Positions 1-13,607 are shown, counted from the stretch's first letter. The stretch is DNA of 64,000 nucleotides from Nannobrachium achirus (GCA_963921795.1 OY997640.1:47238881-47302880), one strand, 5' to 3'. Program-made: numbers and translations. Notes: generated from the sequence alone by a model not told the origin.

Positions 1-12
1 GAGAGAGAGAGA

Positions 13-57
<45 letters not shown>

Positions 58-71
58 TGAGAGAGGGAGGG
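1..71. repeat. (GA)n microsatellite at window edge
   Basis: Almost uninterrupted GA dinucleotides with a few GG interruptions. The tract is cut by the window start, so its full length is unknown. Confidence 0.95.
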
Positions 72-307
72 AGAGCGAGCTTGCCCAGTGCCAGGCAGCA
101 AGCCTCCAGTAAGCCTCAGTGTGTGTCTGCGCTCTCTTCCGCTGAAGCTAAATATGATGATGATCCTCAATAGTACTTCAAGGCTTATTAGAGGAGGAGT
201 GGTGATCCACTGGGCTGGTTAGGAGAAGGCTGCTCGGCACAGTCGGCGGTTAGATGCAAAGAAAATATGAAATCTTGAATATCTGGCGTGTTATGTGTGT
301 GTGAGTA

Positions 308-309
<2 letters not shown>

Positions 310-364
<55 letters not shown>

Positions 365-365
365 T

Positions 366-421
<56 letters not shown>
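310..421. repeat. (GA)n microsatellite with GATA interruptions
   Basis: GA dinucleotides interrupted by a few GATA units near 362-380. Long open frames here, on either strand, are translated repeat (SLSLSL or RERERE) and are not genes. Confidence 0.95.
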
Positions 422-423
<2 letters not shown>

Positions 424-510
424 GGAAGAAGGAAGAGCAAAAAAGAGTAAGAGAATGAGAAAGTGGTGAAAAGATAGTGGGAAAGAGAGAGAAAGTTTGT
501 GTGACTAAGT

Positions 511-1618
<1,108 letters not shown>

Positions 1619-1688
1619 CAAAATAGCAGACCTAATAGGACACTGTGGTGCATCTAGGACACATTGTGAGCTTATAGATCTGCTATTT
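1619..1688. repeat. Palindromic core module, diverged copy
   Basis: The left arm AAAATAGCAGACCTA and the right arm GAGCTTATAGATCTGCTATT are recognisable halves of the window-wide palindromic module. Outside them, gtgcgacggtg and gccgtcgtccg form a further inverted pair like the wrapper seen at 56813-56945. Confidence 0.7.
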
Positions 1689-1985
1689 GCAAGACGCAAC
1701 GCCGTCGTCCGATGAAGTATGAGCAATGCTTGTGGCAGTATTGTACAAGCAGCATTTTGTCTCTGTGGAAATCTTCGTGTCCAAAATCGTTATACAGGAA
1801 ATAGAAAAATGTACTTGTGTTTCAATGGATCCAATGTAGACATTAAGTGAGCCTGGCTATTTTTGCTACATATGCATGAGACTGTCATGTAGGTCAGTCA
1901 GAGTGGCGTATTGTCAGTATGGGGCTGCCCATAAGTCTGAGGTCCCAATAGTCAGTGGTGCAAAAAGTACTCCGTTTTTACTTAA

Positions 1986-2295
1986 AGGGGAAGACCACCC
2001 ATTTTCAATATTGAACTATGTCATTAATATACCTTAGAGGAGTTGTGTGGACATAAAAAAAAAAAAGTTCCCCCTCTTCTGTGTTGCCTAGAACTGGAGG
2101 ATTGATTTTGGGGTTTGTATTGCAAATCACAACTTGATGACATCACACATTGAACTTTACAATACAAACCCCAAAATCAATCCTCCAGTTCTAGGCAACA
2201 CAGAAGAGGGGGAACTTTTTTCTATTTCCTCACAACTCCTCTAAGGTATATTAATGACATATTTCAATATTGAAAATGGGTGGTCTTCCCCTTTA
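1986..2295. mobile_element. Foldback MITE with about 140-bp inverted arms
   Basis: The arms (about 1986-2125 and 2157-2295) are nearly identical reverse complements, starting AGGGGAAGACCACCCATTTT and ending in its complement. Only a few substitutions and a poly-A length difference separate them, around a spacer of about 35 bp. TTAA is present at both outer edges (1982-1985 and 2293-2296), consistent with a TTAA target. It sits inside a hAT-like element. Confidence 0.85.
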
Positions 2296-2384
2296 AGTAA
2301 AAGTATCAACACTACAATGTAGACATACTCTCTTACATGTAAAAGTCTGGAAAATCTACTTGAGTAAAAGTACAAAATTATCGG

Positions 2385-2645
2385 CATAAATGGTAAATGG
2401 TGCAATTATATACAGTATAGCGCCTTTATCCAAGGCGCTTTACAGAGATTGTGCATTACTTTCACTCATTCACACACACATTCATACACCAATGGCGGAG
2501 GAAACCATGCAAGGCACCAACCTGCTCACCGGGAGCAACTAGGGGTTCAGTGACTTGTTCAAGGACTCTTCGACACTAACTCTGGGGGAGCCTGGGATCG
2601 AACTGGGAACCCTCCGTGTTCTAATGACAGTTTCTCTACCCCTGC
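2385..2645 (-). mobile_element. tRNA-derived SINE with L2-like tail
   Basis: On the minus strand it has a tRNA-like head (B-box-like CAGTTCGATCCC), a conserved body (CCTTGAACAAGTCACTGAAC, GGTTGGTGCCTTGCATGG) and ends near CTGTAAAGCGCC. The same unit lies on the plus strand at 5391-5640. It interrupts the hAT-like body between ggcataaatg and aaaatatacttaaag, a junction that is uninterrupted in the paralogue near 63270. Confidence 0.75.
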
Positions 2646-2837
2646 ATCAAAATATACTTAAAGTACCAAAAGTAAAAGTACTCATTGTGCAGAATGTACC
2701 ATTTTCACAAGTTCAAAATGTATTAAAAAAAAAGCTTGTACATCTGATATTTTAAAAAGGCAGAAAGGCTGAAGTGGTTTGTGTGTTTTGTTATAATAAT
2801 CTACAAATTAACTATAGTAAGTAAAGTTTTCAAATAG

Positions 2838-2914
2838 TTACACAATGCCCTGGATCGAACCCAGGGCATTGTGGCCTGTAGGCAAGTGCTCTACCAAATG
2901 AGTTACTGCGACCC
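2838..2914 (-). pseudogene. tRNA-like pseudogene or SINE head with hairpin T-arm
   Basis: On the minus strand GGGTCGCAGTAACTCATTTGG, truncated to its A-box-like TAACTCATTTGGTAGAGCA, is followed by a B-box-like GGGTTCGATCC. No acceptor stem closes at the 3' end, so this is not a functional tRNA. Its T-arm is extended into a perfect hairpin (CACAATGCCCTGG and complement) around ATCGAAC at about 2841-2873. Confidence 0.5.
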
Positions 2915-2999
2915 AGTCATCCTACAAAGTATAAAATAGAGAATTAATTTATGAAAAAATTAAAGAAAAAACATAAAAAGATGAATACCGTAATGGAGA

Positions 3000-3848
3000 T
3001 ATAAAGTTTCTGCCCGACAGCGACGTATGACATTTGGATAATATATAAGATCTCTTGGGAACAGACGCAATTAAAGAGTCGTAAAGAAGAACAGGGTTCT
3101 AGGAGTGCAACAGTTAATTGAACTTATCGATTTAAATCGATAATGTTATAAAATATGTTTTTAAGCCGAGAAATATCCCCAGGCTACAGCAGATTAATAA
3201 AACAATAATAGACAGTAGGCCTATCAGGCCTATGGTCGACTATAGCCTATGACGTCAAGGAATTTAATAGCAACTTAAGTAATAAATTGCTATTAACCCC
3301 ACCTCCGCCGTCCCACATTGTCCCACACAAGCAGTACTTCTGTCCCTCAAATGAACAATTTGGATCTGGTCACCCTAGCACAAAGGTATGTTTGATATTT
3401 TGAAGCATTAGTCATTATAGCACTAGTTGTTATGTGTAAATGTATAAGCATTGTTTGTTTCTTGTGTTACCAGCAAATGTTTGGTGCTATTCACAGTCCT
3501 TAGTCTTGTATTGTATTACATAAAAGATACATTTATGTTATATTTTCAGACCACGGCTGTAATAAATACCCTAAACTGGGACAAAGTCTGGTTCCTTCTG
3601 TGTCCTCTAACCGGGACAAACATCCATATCTTGTGCCACTCTAAATCACACCCCCTGGAGTACCCGTCTCCTTTTCAACAAGCTCACAACGCAAGCTTGC
3701 TGATCGGCTATTTTCAGTGAAAGCTATCCCCACAATGACAGAAAACTGAAAAGACACTACTGAATATAGCCCTGAGGGGCTCCGGTCAACCATATAGGAT
3801 TTAAGTGGTTAAACGAGTAGTTGATATATACATATCGTTTTAGATTTA
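3000..3848. other. Intergenic stretch with MITE end
   Basis: Near 3008-3030 TTTCTGCCCGACAGCGACG is a right terminus of the CGTCGCTGTCGGG-type MITE found complete at 36866-37108. Around 3115-3260 there are AT-rich AATCGAT-type repeats. The rest holds nothing recognisable; the frame at 3451-3720 has no domain. Confidence 0.45.
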
Positions 3849-4150
3849 CCCAGTAATTGCCGGACTATAAGCCGCAGCTTTTTTCCCATGTTTTGAACCC
3901 TGCGGCTTATACAACGGTGCAGCTTATATAAAGATTTTTACAGCTAACGGCCAGTTTGTTAGTTTTACAATGGTCTTTAACAAGGATTTATACAGCTAAC
4001 GGCCACCAGAGGCGCTCTAGCGGGAAGCAGGAAGGACACCTGCGGCTTATAGTCAGGTGCGGCTTATATATGTAAACTTTTTTTTTTCTTCTAAATTTAG
4101 CTGGTGCGGCTTATATTCAGGTGCTGCTTATAGTCCAGCAATTACGGTAT
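3849..4150. mobile_element. Non-autonomous DNA transposon, ATAAGCCGC family
   Basis: The left end GTAATTGCCGGACTATAAGC and the right end (complement, CGTAATTGCTGGACTATAAG) form terminal inverted repeats. GCGGCTTATA-type units recur internally at least four times. I cannot assign a superfamily. Confidence 0.75.
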
Positions 4151-4397
4151 ATATATTTTTTAAAAGGCTTCTCGACAATTCAACTAATCAGAAAAAGGCT
4201 AATCGATAGAATAATCGCTAAGAACTGAATGTCCAGTTTTGTATTCCAATAAGTGAATGGTTGGAACACCAGAGCACTGAAGAAGTGTTTACTGAATCTA
4301 ATGGCTAAAACCATGAGCCCGTCACACTCATTGCATAGTTCCCATGGTAACTCAGCATTCATTGAGTAGTATGACAGTCTAGGAAGTCACACATACG

Positions 4398-5390
<993 letters not shown>

Positions 5391-5640
5391 GGGAGGCAGT
5401 GGCTCAGGAGTAGAGAAACCGTCACTAGAACACAGAGGCTTCCCGAAGGGTTCCCAGTTCGATTCCGGGCTCCCCCAGAGTTAGTGTCGAAGAGTCCTTG
5501 AGCAAGACTCTGAACCCCTAGTTGTTCCCGGTGAGCAGGTTGGTGCCTTGCATGGTTTCCTTTGCCATCCGTGTATGAATGTGTGTGTGAATATAATGCA
5601 CAATATATGTAAAGCGCCTTTACCATTTCAAACTTTTAAT
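5391..5640 (+). mobile_element. tRNA-derived SINE with L2-like tail
   Basis: The head carries an A-box-like TGGCTCAGGAGTAGAG and a B-box-like AGTTCGATTCC about 50 bp downstream. The body matches the minus-strand copy at 2385-2645. The 3' end ATGTAAAGCGCCTTT resembles the L2 LINE tail at about 50550 (TTGTAAAGCGACTTTGAG), as expected of a SINE that uses an L2-type reverse transcriptase. Confidence 0.75.
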
Positions 5641-5985
5641 TTTATTTATGAATGCAAGAACAATGGCTTCTATTTCAGCATGACATTTTTCCAGTAAGAT
5701 AAAGGCTGTAGTTTCTATTAGCTTGGAATCCCCATCAATTACTGTATGTCATTAGCCTACTAGGCAGGCTTCTGAACTGTCCCCACCAATGAGATGAAGA
5801 GTGAGTATAGATGGAATGGTGCCATAGTATAATGAGCATTAGTGAGGAGGACCAATTATATGAAGAGACGGTTGAAGATGTGTGAAGTGCTCTTTCAAGT
5901 AGTCACCACTGGTAATTATACATCGTATAAGTATTACAGCGGTGATGGCCTGGTATAAACTAAAAGGTACTGATAAAGTCTATGC

Positions 5986-6202
5986 CAAGGGTCTTCAACA
6001 GGGGGTCTGGGACCCCTAGGGGGTCCTCAGAGTTACTACAGGGGGGGCCTCCAAATCTTTGTGTGATAGAAACTTTTTTTCCTACCTTTTTATATGAACA
6101 ACTTGAACCCTAACGTCCATATTCGGAGAACTTTAGCCAAAAAAATCACACCCGTGTGAACTGAGCGGTGGTTTACCCACCAACCCCCCCCCCCCCTTCC
6201 CC

Positions 6203-6263
<61 letters not shown>

Positions 6264-6697
6264 GTGTGTGTGTGTGCCTGGTCTGGCCTGGCCTGAAAAC
6301 AGCGCCCCTCCCTTAACATGTGTGGTCAGAAAAGGTACTACACAGGCTTGAGGCTACATACGGACGCACCCACCCACATACACACATACGGACGCACCCA
6401 CATACACGTACCTCTACACACACGGCCACGTATAGGAGCGGCGTGACCACCGCTCAAAAAGCAGAAGAGCACGCTAAGTGCAGAGTGAAAAGTCTTATGT
6501 ATTGACGTGTTTATTATGTATTGACGGTTCAAGTGGTTAAATATCTGAAAACATAAATTGACATGAATTCAAAATACACTGATGATTGTGCTGTCAAACG
6601 ATTAAACTATATGGAATCTATGAAAAATTGTGGGGGTCCCTGCTTCATCTTTCTCTCAACTAAGGGGTGCTTGGCCTGAAAACGTTGAAGACCCCTG
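5986..6697. mobile_element. hAT-like element with perfect 8-bp target duplication
   Basis: The ends CAAGGGTCTTCAAC and GTTGAAGACCCCTG are inverted repeats, and GTCTATGC flanks both sides exactly (5978-5985 and 6698-6705). Inside, a TTAACCAC-type MITE scar (about 6090-6545) carries a poly-C/(GT)n tract where other copies hold the palindromic core. A related copy lies at 48246-48822. Confidence 0.85.
6183..6276. repeat. Poly-C followed by (GT)n
   Basis: A C-rich run at 6185-6204 leads into about 70 bp of GT. It lies within the hAT-like element. Confidence 0.9.
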
Positions 6698-6704
6698 GTC
6701 TATG

Positions 6705-7483
6705 CAGTGGTGTAAAGTAACTAAAGCCCATTTTCCACTGGCCCAACTCCACACCACTCCACACCACACCGCCCACTTGTGCCAGGGTTTCCACTACACA
6801 GACCTGGGTAGAGTGGTGTGAAAGTGGTACTAAACAGTGTACTAAAAAGTATCCACTCTAGAGTAGGTCTGAGCTAGGCCAAACAGGGCCAAACACTTCA
6901 TAATGACTGATCACTCACTGACTTTTCATTTAGACCACCAGGATATAGTTGTAATACATGATAATAGATTCTATTGTGTTATAACCACTATTATAATCTA
7001 TTATAGTGTATTTTAATTATCATAGTAATACATTAATACTTTATAATGTATTATAATCACAGTTATAATCCATTACAGTGCATTATAATTAGGATAGTAG
7101 TAATACAAATTTATATTGTATTATAATCGCAGTTAAAAGGGTCAATTTGTTTCTTACCAATAGGGGTACTTTTTTGTAGTGGAACATGTAGATATTTTTA
7201 TGTGGTGCGGTGTGGTGTGGTGTAGTGTGGTGTGGTGTGGTGCTAAAACTGCAGTCGAAAAGGGGCTTAAGTACAATTACTCAAGTACTGTACTTAAGTA
7301 CAGGTTTGAGGTATTTTTATTACTTTAAAAGAGTATTTCCAATTTTCAGTACTTTTACTTCTACTCCACTACATCTCAGAGGCAATTATTTGAGAACTTT
7401 AGTTACTATTTACTTTGTAGATTGAGATTATGATTACAAAACATACCGTAACCACTTCAGCCCTATATACACTTTCACCATTT
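6705..7483. mobile_element. hAT-like element (CAGTGGTG family), interrupted
   Basis: It starts CAGTGGTGTAAAGTAACTAA immediately at the end of the preceding hAT. It resumes after a nested insertion with TAAGTACAATTACTCAAGTA and the family body up to the TAACCACTTCAGCCC MITE end at 7449. Its distal terminus is not recognisable. Confidence 0.7.
6725..7267. mobile_element. Nested element with TAA duplication, PIF/Harbinger-like
   Basis: The termini AGCCCATTTTCCACTG and (complement) AGCCCCTTTTCGACTG are inverted repeats, flanked by TAA on each side (6722-6724 and 7268-7270). Removing it restores GTAACTAAGTAC, the uninterrupted sequence seen in the paralogue at 52574-53112. The 3-bp TAA duplication fits PIF/Harbinger; the superfamily assignment is inference. 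Internal GGTGTGGTGT repeats lie at 7202-7242. Confidence 0.75.
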
Positions 7484-7557
7484 GAAAATAGCTGATCTAC
7501 AAGGTCACAACGCGTTGCAGCGTGACGCGTTGTGACCTTGGAGGTCTGCTATTTTCG
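7484..7557. repeat. Palindromic core module
   Basis: The arms GAAAATAGCTGATCTACAAG and its diverged complement enclose ACGCGT-rich centres. It is followed by a segment (TATTTTCACCAAAGGGCCC ... CATTCTCTGCACGTCCC) shared with 24240-24290 and with the 3' end of the lipocalin intron. Confidence 0.85.
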
Positions 7558-7640
7558 ATATTTTCACCAAAGGGCCCTTTTAGAAATTTCAGCCCCTGCC
7601 TCTCTAACATTCTCTGCACGTCCCGGGCAGTGTGTGTAAT

Positions 7641-8793
7641 AGTGGTGGGTTGTGGGGGTGGGACGGGGTGCTTACGTGATAGATGGCAGCCGGGTGTTTA
7701 GACTCATGACAGCCTCGGGGCGAAGAAGCTGATACAGAACCTCTCAGAGTTGCTTCTGAAGATGCTGGAAAACCTTCCGTCTGATGGCAGAGGGGCCATC
7801 AGTCTGTGTGAGGGGTCTTGATCAGCATGGAAGAGGCCCTGTGTCCATCCATAGCTCCTCTGAAAGATGTCTGTGACAGGGAGAGCGAGACTCAGAGAGA
7901 AGCCTAGGATTTTCTCTTTTTTTTTCATCTGCCCTCACTATCCGTTGCAGGGCCTAGCTGCTAGAGTACAGCAACGGTATTAATATCTGTCTTTTACAGC
8001 CTCCCACGGGACAGCTATATTATCCAGGCCATCACTTTAACACGTGCTTTGAAGGTGTGCAGGTTCTTCATATATATATATATATGTATTGTATAGCTTC
8101 TATTATGGTGATGCTTTTAGAAATGGCTGTCTGGTCTTGCAGAATAATGTGATGATGACGGTGGAACAACTGAGGTACTATTACTCTGTCAAAGTTACCA
8201 CTTAACCACATAAACCCTATATACTTTGTTACTTGGTTCCCTCCTTTTTTTCCCTTTACACCAACGCTGCACAAGAAATTACCGATCTACAAACTTGCAT
8301 AATGTTCAACTATTATGACATGCCAAGGCAGGGTAATGCGTTAAAAATGAACAATAAGGATTTGTTTGTAGTCACAGGAGTCATCAATACTGTATGTCCG
8401 TAGAGGGACAAATGTGTCCGTGGCAAGACTTGTCCTTGCCTATGGCGAATTTTAGACTTTGTTTTTACCTAACATCATAATGTTTTTATCATAAGATCCA
8501 ATTACTAAATGTCAGTCTCCAGGTTTTCTTCAGAATATGTATACTGTACATACATTATGCACATGCAATATCAAAACATTGAAAACATTGTGACAGTGCA
8601 GTGTAGTTTGTCAGACTTTGCGTTGGAGTGTTGCTCACTGAAAGAAAACCACAATGTGGTCAACTCAACGTGCAGTGCTTTTGTCGCATTGGTTGGCGCC
8701 CGGTAAAGGTTCACCAATGTTGAACCCGGCAGACATCATGTGTCTCAGCGCTTACAATGCGCCACTAGGAGACAATCTGCCCCCTTTTTCCCA
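7641..8793. other. Intergenic stretch without recognisable gene
   Basis: Short (TA)n at 8072-8086 and a possible MITE end at 8211-8227 (AACCACATAAACCCTATA). No frame has a recognisable domain. Confidence 0.45.
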
Positions 8794-9175
8794 CATCGTC
8801 GCTGTCAGGTAGAAATCTTCATATTTATTTATTTTTATTTTTGGGTAAATTAATGCCCTACTTTGGCATGTTGCACAAAAATAGCGAAAATAGCCAATCT
8901 ACAAACTTACAACGTGTCGCATCGCAAGACATTGTGAGCTTGTAGATGTGGCGTGCTATTATCTAAATGTTTTAGATTTTTTTAAAGTCAAAGTGAAAGT
9001 CATTAAGTGTGTCTGTGGATTTTATAAATAGGCTATTGGACCAATGAAACATAATATGAACCAGAGATTGTGACTAAATAATAACCACATCGGATCTATT
9101 GGAACAAAGGTTCTTTTTTGCAATTCCTATGTATGTTTTGTACATACAAGGTTTCCACCTGACAGCGACCATATG
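8794..9175. mobile_element. MITE with CATCGTCGCTGTC-type termini and palindromic core
   Basis: The left end CATCGTCGCTGTCAGGTAGAA and right end (complement, CATATGGTCGCTGTCAGGTGG), each an imperfect copy of the other, bound a body with a diverged palindromic core at 8886-8960. The internal GATTGTGACTAAATAATAAC motif recurs in copies near 46720 and 48115. Confidence 0.75.
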
Positions 9176-9224
9176 AGAGGAAGCTGGTGCGTCTGGTGAG
9201 AATGACACCAAAGTGTGACCGGGG

Positions 9225-9412
9225 CTTTAGTGTACAAACCATTATGCTCCTAAGTAGCGAGGTGCGAGGACCTGGGTTTGAATCTGACCCCCTTCTTGTC
9301 CGCCATGTCTCCTCTCTCTCTCTCTGCCCTTGGTTTCTTGTCTCTCGTCACTGACCTATCTGAGAATAAAGCACAAAAGTTCCCCAAATAAATCTTTAAA
9401 TAAATATAAAAC
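9225..9412 (+). mobile_element. tRNA-derived SINE
   Basis: A tRNA-like head (GTAGCGAGGTGCGAGGACC with B-box-like GGTTTGAATCT) is followed by a pyrimidine-rich body (TCTCCTCTCTCTCTCTGCCC) and an A-rich tail with AATAAAGCACAAAAG. The layout is that of a Pol III SINE. Confidence 0.65.
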
Positions 9413-9533
9413 AAAAGTAGTTGTCAAAAGCAAGGACAAAGACAAGTAAGTAAGATGCCGTGGGACCCTGTAAATAGAGCATCCACCGTACATGCACTGA
9501 CCCGACACCATTTAATACATGCACGCACTCACG

Positions 9534-9545
9534 CACACGCGTGTG

Positions 9546-9615
<70 letters not shown>
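9534..9615. repeat. (AC)n microsatellite
   Basis: About 62 bp of AC preceded by GCGTGTGCGCGCGC alternation. Confidence 0.95.
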
Positions 9616-9617
<2 letters not shown>

Positions 9618-10776
9618 AGAAAACTAAAAAAAACACTAACGAGAGGAGGTTGAGTGCTATGTAGTGTGTCTCCAGTATTTGTGTATGCATGTAATCTATA
9701 AAGAGTCTTGTCTTGGGGAGTCAGAAAAGTAGGCTGAGTCTGTATGTGTGTCAAGCACTGTCACCATGGATCACAGCCAAGGACATTCTGTTTAAATTGC
9801 TATGCTGGGGAATCTTAAAGAATTAATCAGATTTTTTGCTAAATGGGATTATGAAGGGGATACGGCTACCTCAGGTCAGCTGCAATATATTTGGCAAAAA
9901 CATTTCTTAATAATGATAATGATACACTTAAGTGCCTTTTGAAGACAGAGTGCCTTACCAAAGTAAGGTACGCCAAGATAGCAATACAGATCTAACAGCT
10001 AGCGAAAATCAAAACATATAACATCAATTAAAAACAAACAGCATCAAATAATATAATCGTAAGACAATGTGCTCTATACTCCAGAGGCATATCCCATTCC
10101 CAGATTTGGGTCATTAAAACAAATAATTAGCAGCACTGAAATTGGCCTTGAGAGTATTGTAGTATGAAAACATTTTGAGTCAATAATAATGAAATATACA
10201 TACAAATTGCTTGCCCTGGTTTATTTTGTGGAGCTAGAATAGCTGCCGACTCCGAGTCTTCCTTTAGTTTAATAATCAACTATGTGAAAGTGAAAAAAAT
10301 CTAAAACAGCAACAGAACAGCTACATTTTTAGGTGGGATATTCCTGTTGCAATTTTGTCTGCTTCTGTTTTTTCTTTCTTTTATCACTTATTCACTTCCA
10401 ATTTCACTTGTTTATGCTATGGGTTCGGGTTCTCTCTCTTGATTGACCTGAAAATGTATTTTCTGTTTTCTAAAGAGGCTGGAGAGTTGGGGAGACCCTT
10501 GTTACTGAACCAAACATTCTCTCTATAGATGTGGTTCTCAACCTTTTCTAAGTGATTGGCAATTATTTGTGGGCACACACCATTGCAATACTCAATAGGT
10601 TGAGAAGTGCTTCTATAGCACTTACACTTACAGCACATGCATAAAATGCATGCTACAGATCTACTTGTAGATCTGCTATTTTCGGTAGAGCAGCCAAACA
10701 AGAAGTACAGCAGCAAGAACAACAGGAAATGCATAGGGGTGTGTCAGTGTCATATACTCTAATAGCTTGGGGTGTG
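9616..10776. other. Intergenic stretch with short core palindrome
   Basis: At about 10651-10687 a shortened copy of the module (ACAGATCTACTTGTAGATCT) lies next to TGGTTCTCAACC, a hAT terminus-like motif at 10530. No gene recognised. Confidence 0.45.
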
Positions 10777-11209
10777 CAGTGGTGGAAGAATAGCTGAATC
10801 AGACTTCTTACCTAATTACCACAATATGAAAATATTATGTTCTAAGTAAAAAGGCCTGTAGCCTGTTCAACATTTTTACTTGAGTAAAAGTACACAAGTA
10901 TTGGCATCAAACTACTTTTGAACAATGTGAGTACACCTACAGTACTATGATTCTGTTCTGTGTATGTTTTTTGAAAATAGCAGATCTACAAACTCACAAC
11001 ACATCGCAATGTGACACATCATGTACATGATGACTTAGATAAGATTGGCTATTTTCGAATAAAATAATTTATGCAGTTGATGTATGCTTTATAATAACAA
11101 TCTAAGCCTGCAGTATCCCCAAAGAAATATACTCACGTAGAGCAAAAGTAGCTCAAAAGTGCCTACTCAAGTACAGTACTACTAAGTACATTCCCAGTTT
11201 CCACCATTG
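10777..11209. mobile_element. Complete hAT-like MITE with perfect 8-bp duplication
   Basis: The termini CAGTGGTGGAA and (complement) CAATGGTGGAAAC are flanked by GGGGTGTG on both sides (10769-10776 and 11210-11217). The body contains ACTTGAGTAAAAGTACAC and a palindromic core copy at 10972-11057. This is one of the cleanest mobile-element calls in the window. Confidence 0.9.
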
Positions 11210-11483
11210 GGGGTGTGTGCTGTGCTTCTTCTTGGGGAAGAGGGCTGGCCCAGAGGCTGGCCTAATGGCTCGAGTCAGGTAACCAGCGACCGGACAGACA
11301 GGCAGACCCAACCCGACGTCTAGTAGCTCTGGAACGGCTTCTACTGGACGCTGAAGACGGAGCCACCAGGACTGGAGGGAAAGTGAGTGACTCGCTGAAA
11401 GAACAGAGAGAGAGAAATACTTTTCCTCGTGTCATTAAGCCGCGACTCCTGTCTTTGAAACAAAACAAAACTTTTTATAGCCC

Positions 11484-11492
11484 TATATAAAT
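11484..11492 (+). promoter_or_regulatory. Candidate TATA box
   Basis: TATATAAAT lies about 30 bp upstream of the start of a plausible non-coding exon (about 11515-11875). It could equally be a chance AT-rich motif: CCCTATATA is also a MITE-end sequence in this window. Confidence 0.25.
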
Positions 11493-11514
11493 TAAACGGC
11501 ATCATTGTCGTGGC

Positions 11515-11875
<361 letters not shown>

Positions 11876-12305
11876 GTAAGTGTGTCATTTCATTTGGTTT
11901 GGGGGTTCATGTTGGCTGTTTCTGCATTCTCTCTGTGTGTGTGTGTGTGTTGCCCTCCAGTTCGAACAGTGCCCAATGTCCTGTGTCGGTCCATGTCCTT
12001 GGGGTGACACCTTTTGAAAGTGTGCCATGTTGTGGAAATGATCCCAGTTCCTCGCCAGCTGTTGCAGTTGGTTGACCTCTGTGAAGCATTAATACAAACC
12101 AAGCTTACTTATTAATGCAGGAGTTGGTTGAATGTGACGGTTGTTCAACCTTCTTTTTTTTGAGCGGTGCAAACTGCAAAGTCTTGTGATAAGCTAAGGT
12201 TTTTGAATGCAAAAGTACATGGTGTGTTATGACACACACACAGAAAAACTGAAAAGTGTCAGCATTTCAAACTCACAGCTAGAGGTGAGCTTGCCAGCTA
12301 TGTAG

Positions 12306-12413
<108 letters not shown>

Positions 12414-12870
12414 TAGGCATGTATGTAGAGGTTTATTTTCAGGGCACCCAGCAGGAGGCCATGACTCCATAGTCAGCTTGAAAAAGCTGAAGAGGGCTTT
12501 AGGGCATTTTCTAGGGGGCTGTTGCTCACCTAATTACACCTTCTGGCTCTGTTATCCTCTTGGGACATAACCTGTAGTTACTTTCTGGGCTTTAAAAATG
12601 CAACTGAACATTCAAAATCAAAAAGGTAGCTGTAGCGATGCTGATATTATGGTGTGTATGGTCATATTGAACTGAAGTGATGAGCTCAACTACTGTAAGA
12701 TGCTTAAAACTCATCTGAGCAATGTCAAGCAACTAAGTACATTTAGTCAAGTATACTTAACTGCACTTATTATGAGGAATTTCCAGGAATGTTTTCCATT
12801 TTCAATACCTTTACTTCTACACTGGTACATCTCAGAGGCAAATGTTATACTTTTTAACACACTACAATTA

Positions 12871-13607
12871 TTGTCTCCACCAGCCGAAGGCTGAGGGAGA
12901 GTATGTTTTCCCCTCCGTCCGTCCGTCCGTGCGTGCGTGCGTCCGTGCGTGCGTCCGTCCGTCCGTCCGTTTGTCCGTTACCAGCTAATCTCCGGCGCCG
13001 TTGGCCCGGTCGCTGCCAAACTGTGCACACACACTCCCTCGACACCAATTCAGAACCTCTGCCCCAAATATTTCACATGGGCCTGTTCTAGCGCCACCAG
13101 GAGGCCGACTTTTGCAAAACTAACTTTTGCCAGTACTCCTACAGATTTTGTCCAAAAATCACGTAAATCAGTAGACAGTATCTCTACAGTCATGTGATCG
13201 ACATGGATGTGTCAGATTTTCCATATTCCATCCTGATTGGCTAAAACTGTCTTTCAAAGTTTGCAGGATTGGTCAGTTTTGAATAAAATGCCTGAAATCC
13301 TGAACGCAGTGTGCGATTTTGGTGAAATTGTGCATGCACATTCCCAATAGGCAGAGGAATAAATGCCACTTAAGAAAAATCAAATCAGCCTCATGGTGGC
13401 GCTATAACAGGCCGATTCATGTTTTCACCTATAACTCCACCGATTAGTGTCAAACTTTGTATGCGCACTCCTTAGAGCCAAGGTAAAACCTTTTCCCTGC
13501 ATTTTTTACATCAGCCTTTTATAGCGCCATCAGGAGGCCGACTTATGTAAAACACATTACATGCCTGACCTGGTGGAGACCTGTGCTCGGAAGAGCACTG
13601 CTTCTAG
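12871..13607 (+). mobile_element. Helentron/HINE-like rolling-circle element
   Basis: The 5' GTCTCCACCA (12873-12882) is the complement of TGGTGGAGAC close to the 3' end (13571-13580). A short hairpin GTGCTC-GGAA-GAGCAC follows, then the end TGCTTCTAG before TTT. Asymmetric subterminal inverted repeats plus a 3' hairpin without target duplication are typical of Helentron-associated elements. Excision restores CAATTATTTGAAAAC, as in the paralogue at 7384. The body has GGTGGCGCTATAACAGGCCG-type sequence. Confidence 0.8.
12917..12972. repeat. (CCGT/GCGT)n tetranucleotide repeat
   Basis: CCGT and GCGT units alternate near the 5' end of the rolling-circle element. Confidence 0.9.

Larger units (their letters stand above)
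1953..2837. mobile_element. hAT-like non-autonomous element with nested insertions
   Basis: It begins CAGTGGTG and contains the shared body (ACTTGAGTAAAAGTACA, ACTTAAAGTACCAAAAG, AAAGTTTTCAAATA) also seen at 10777-11209, 12720-13824, 52574-53112 and 63130-63520. The body is split by a foldback MITE (1986-2295) and a SINE (2385-2645). A tRNA-like unit follows from 2838. The distal end is unclear, so the right boundary is approximate. Confidence 0.7.
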
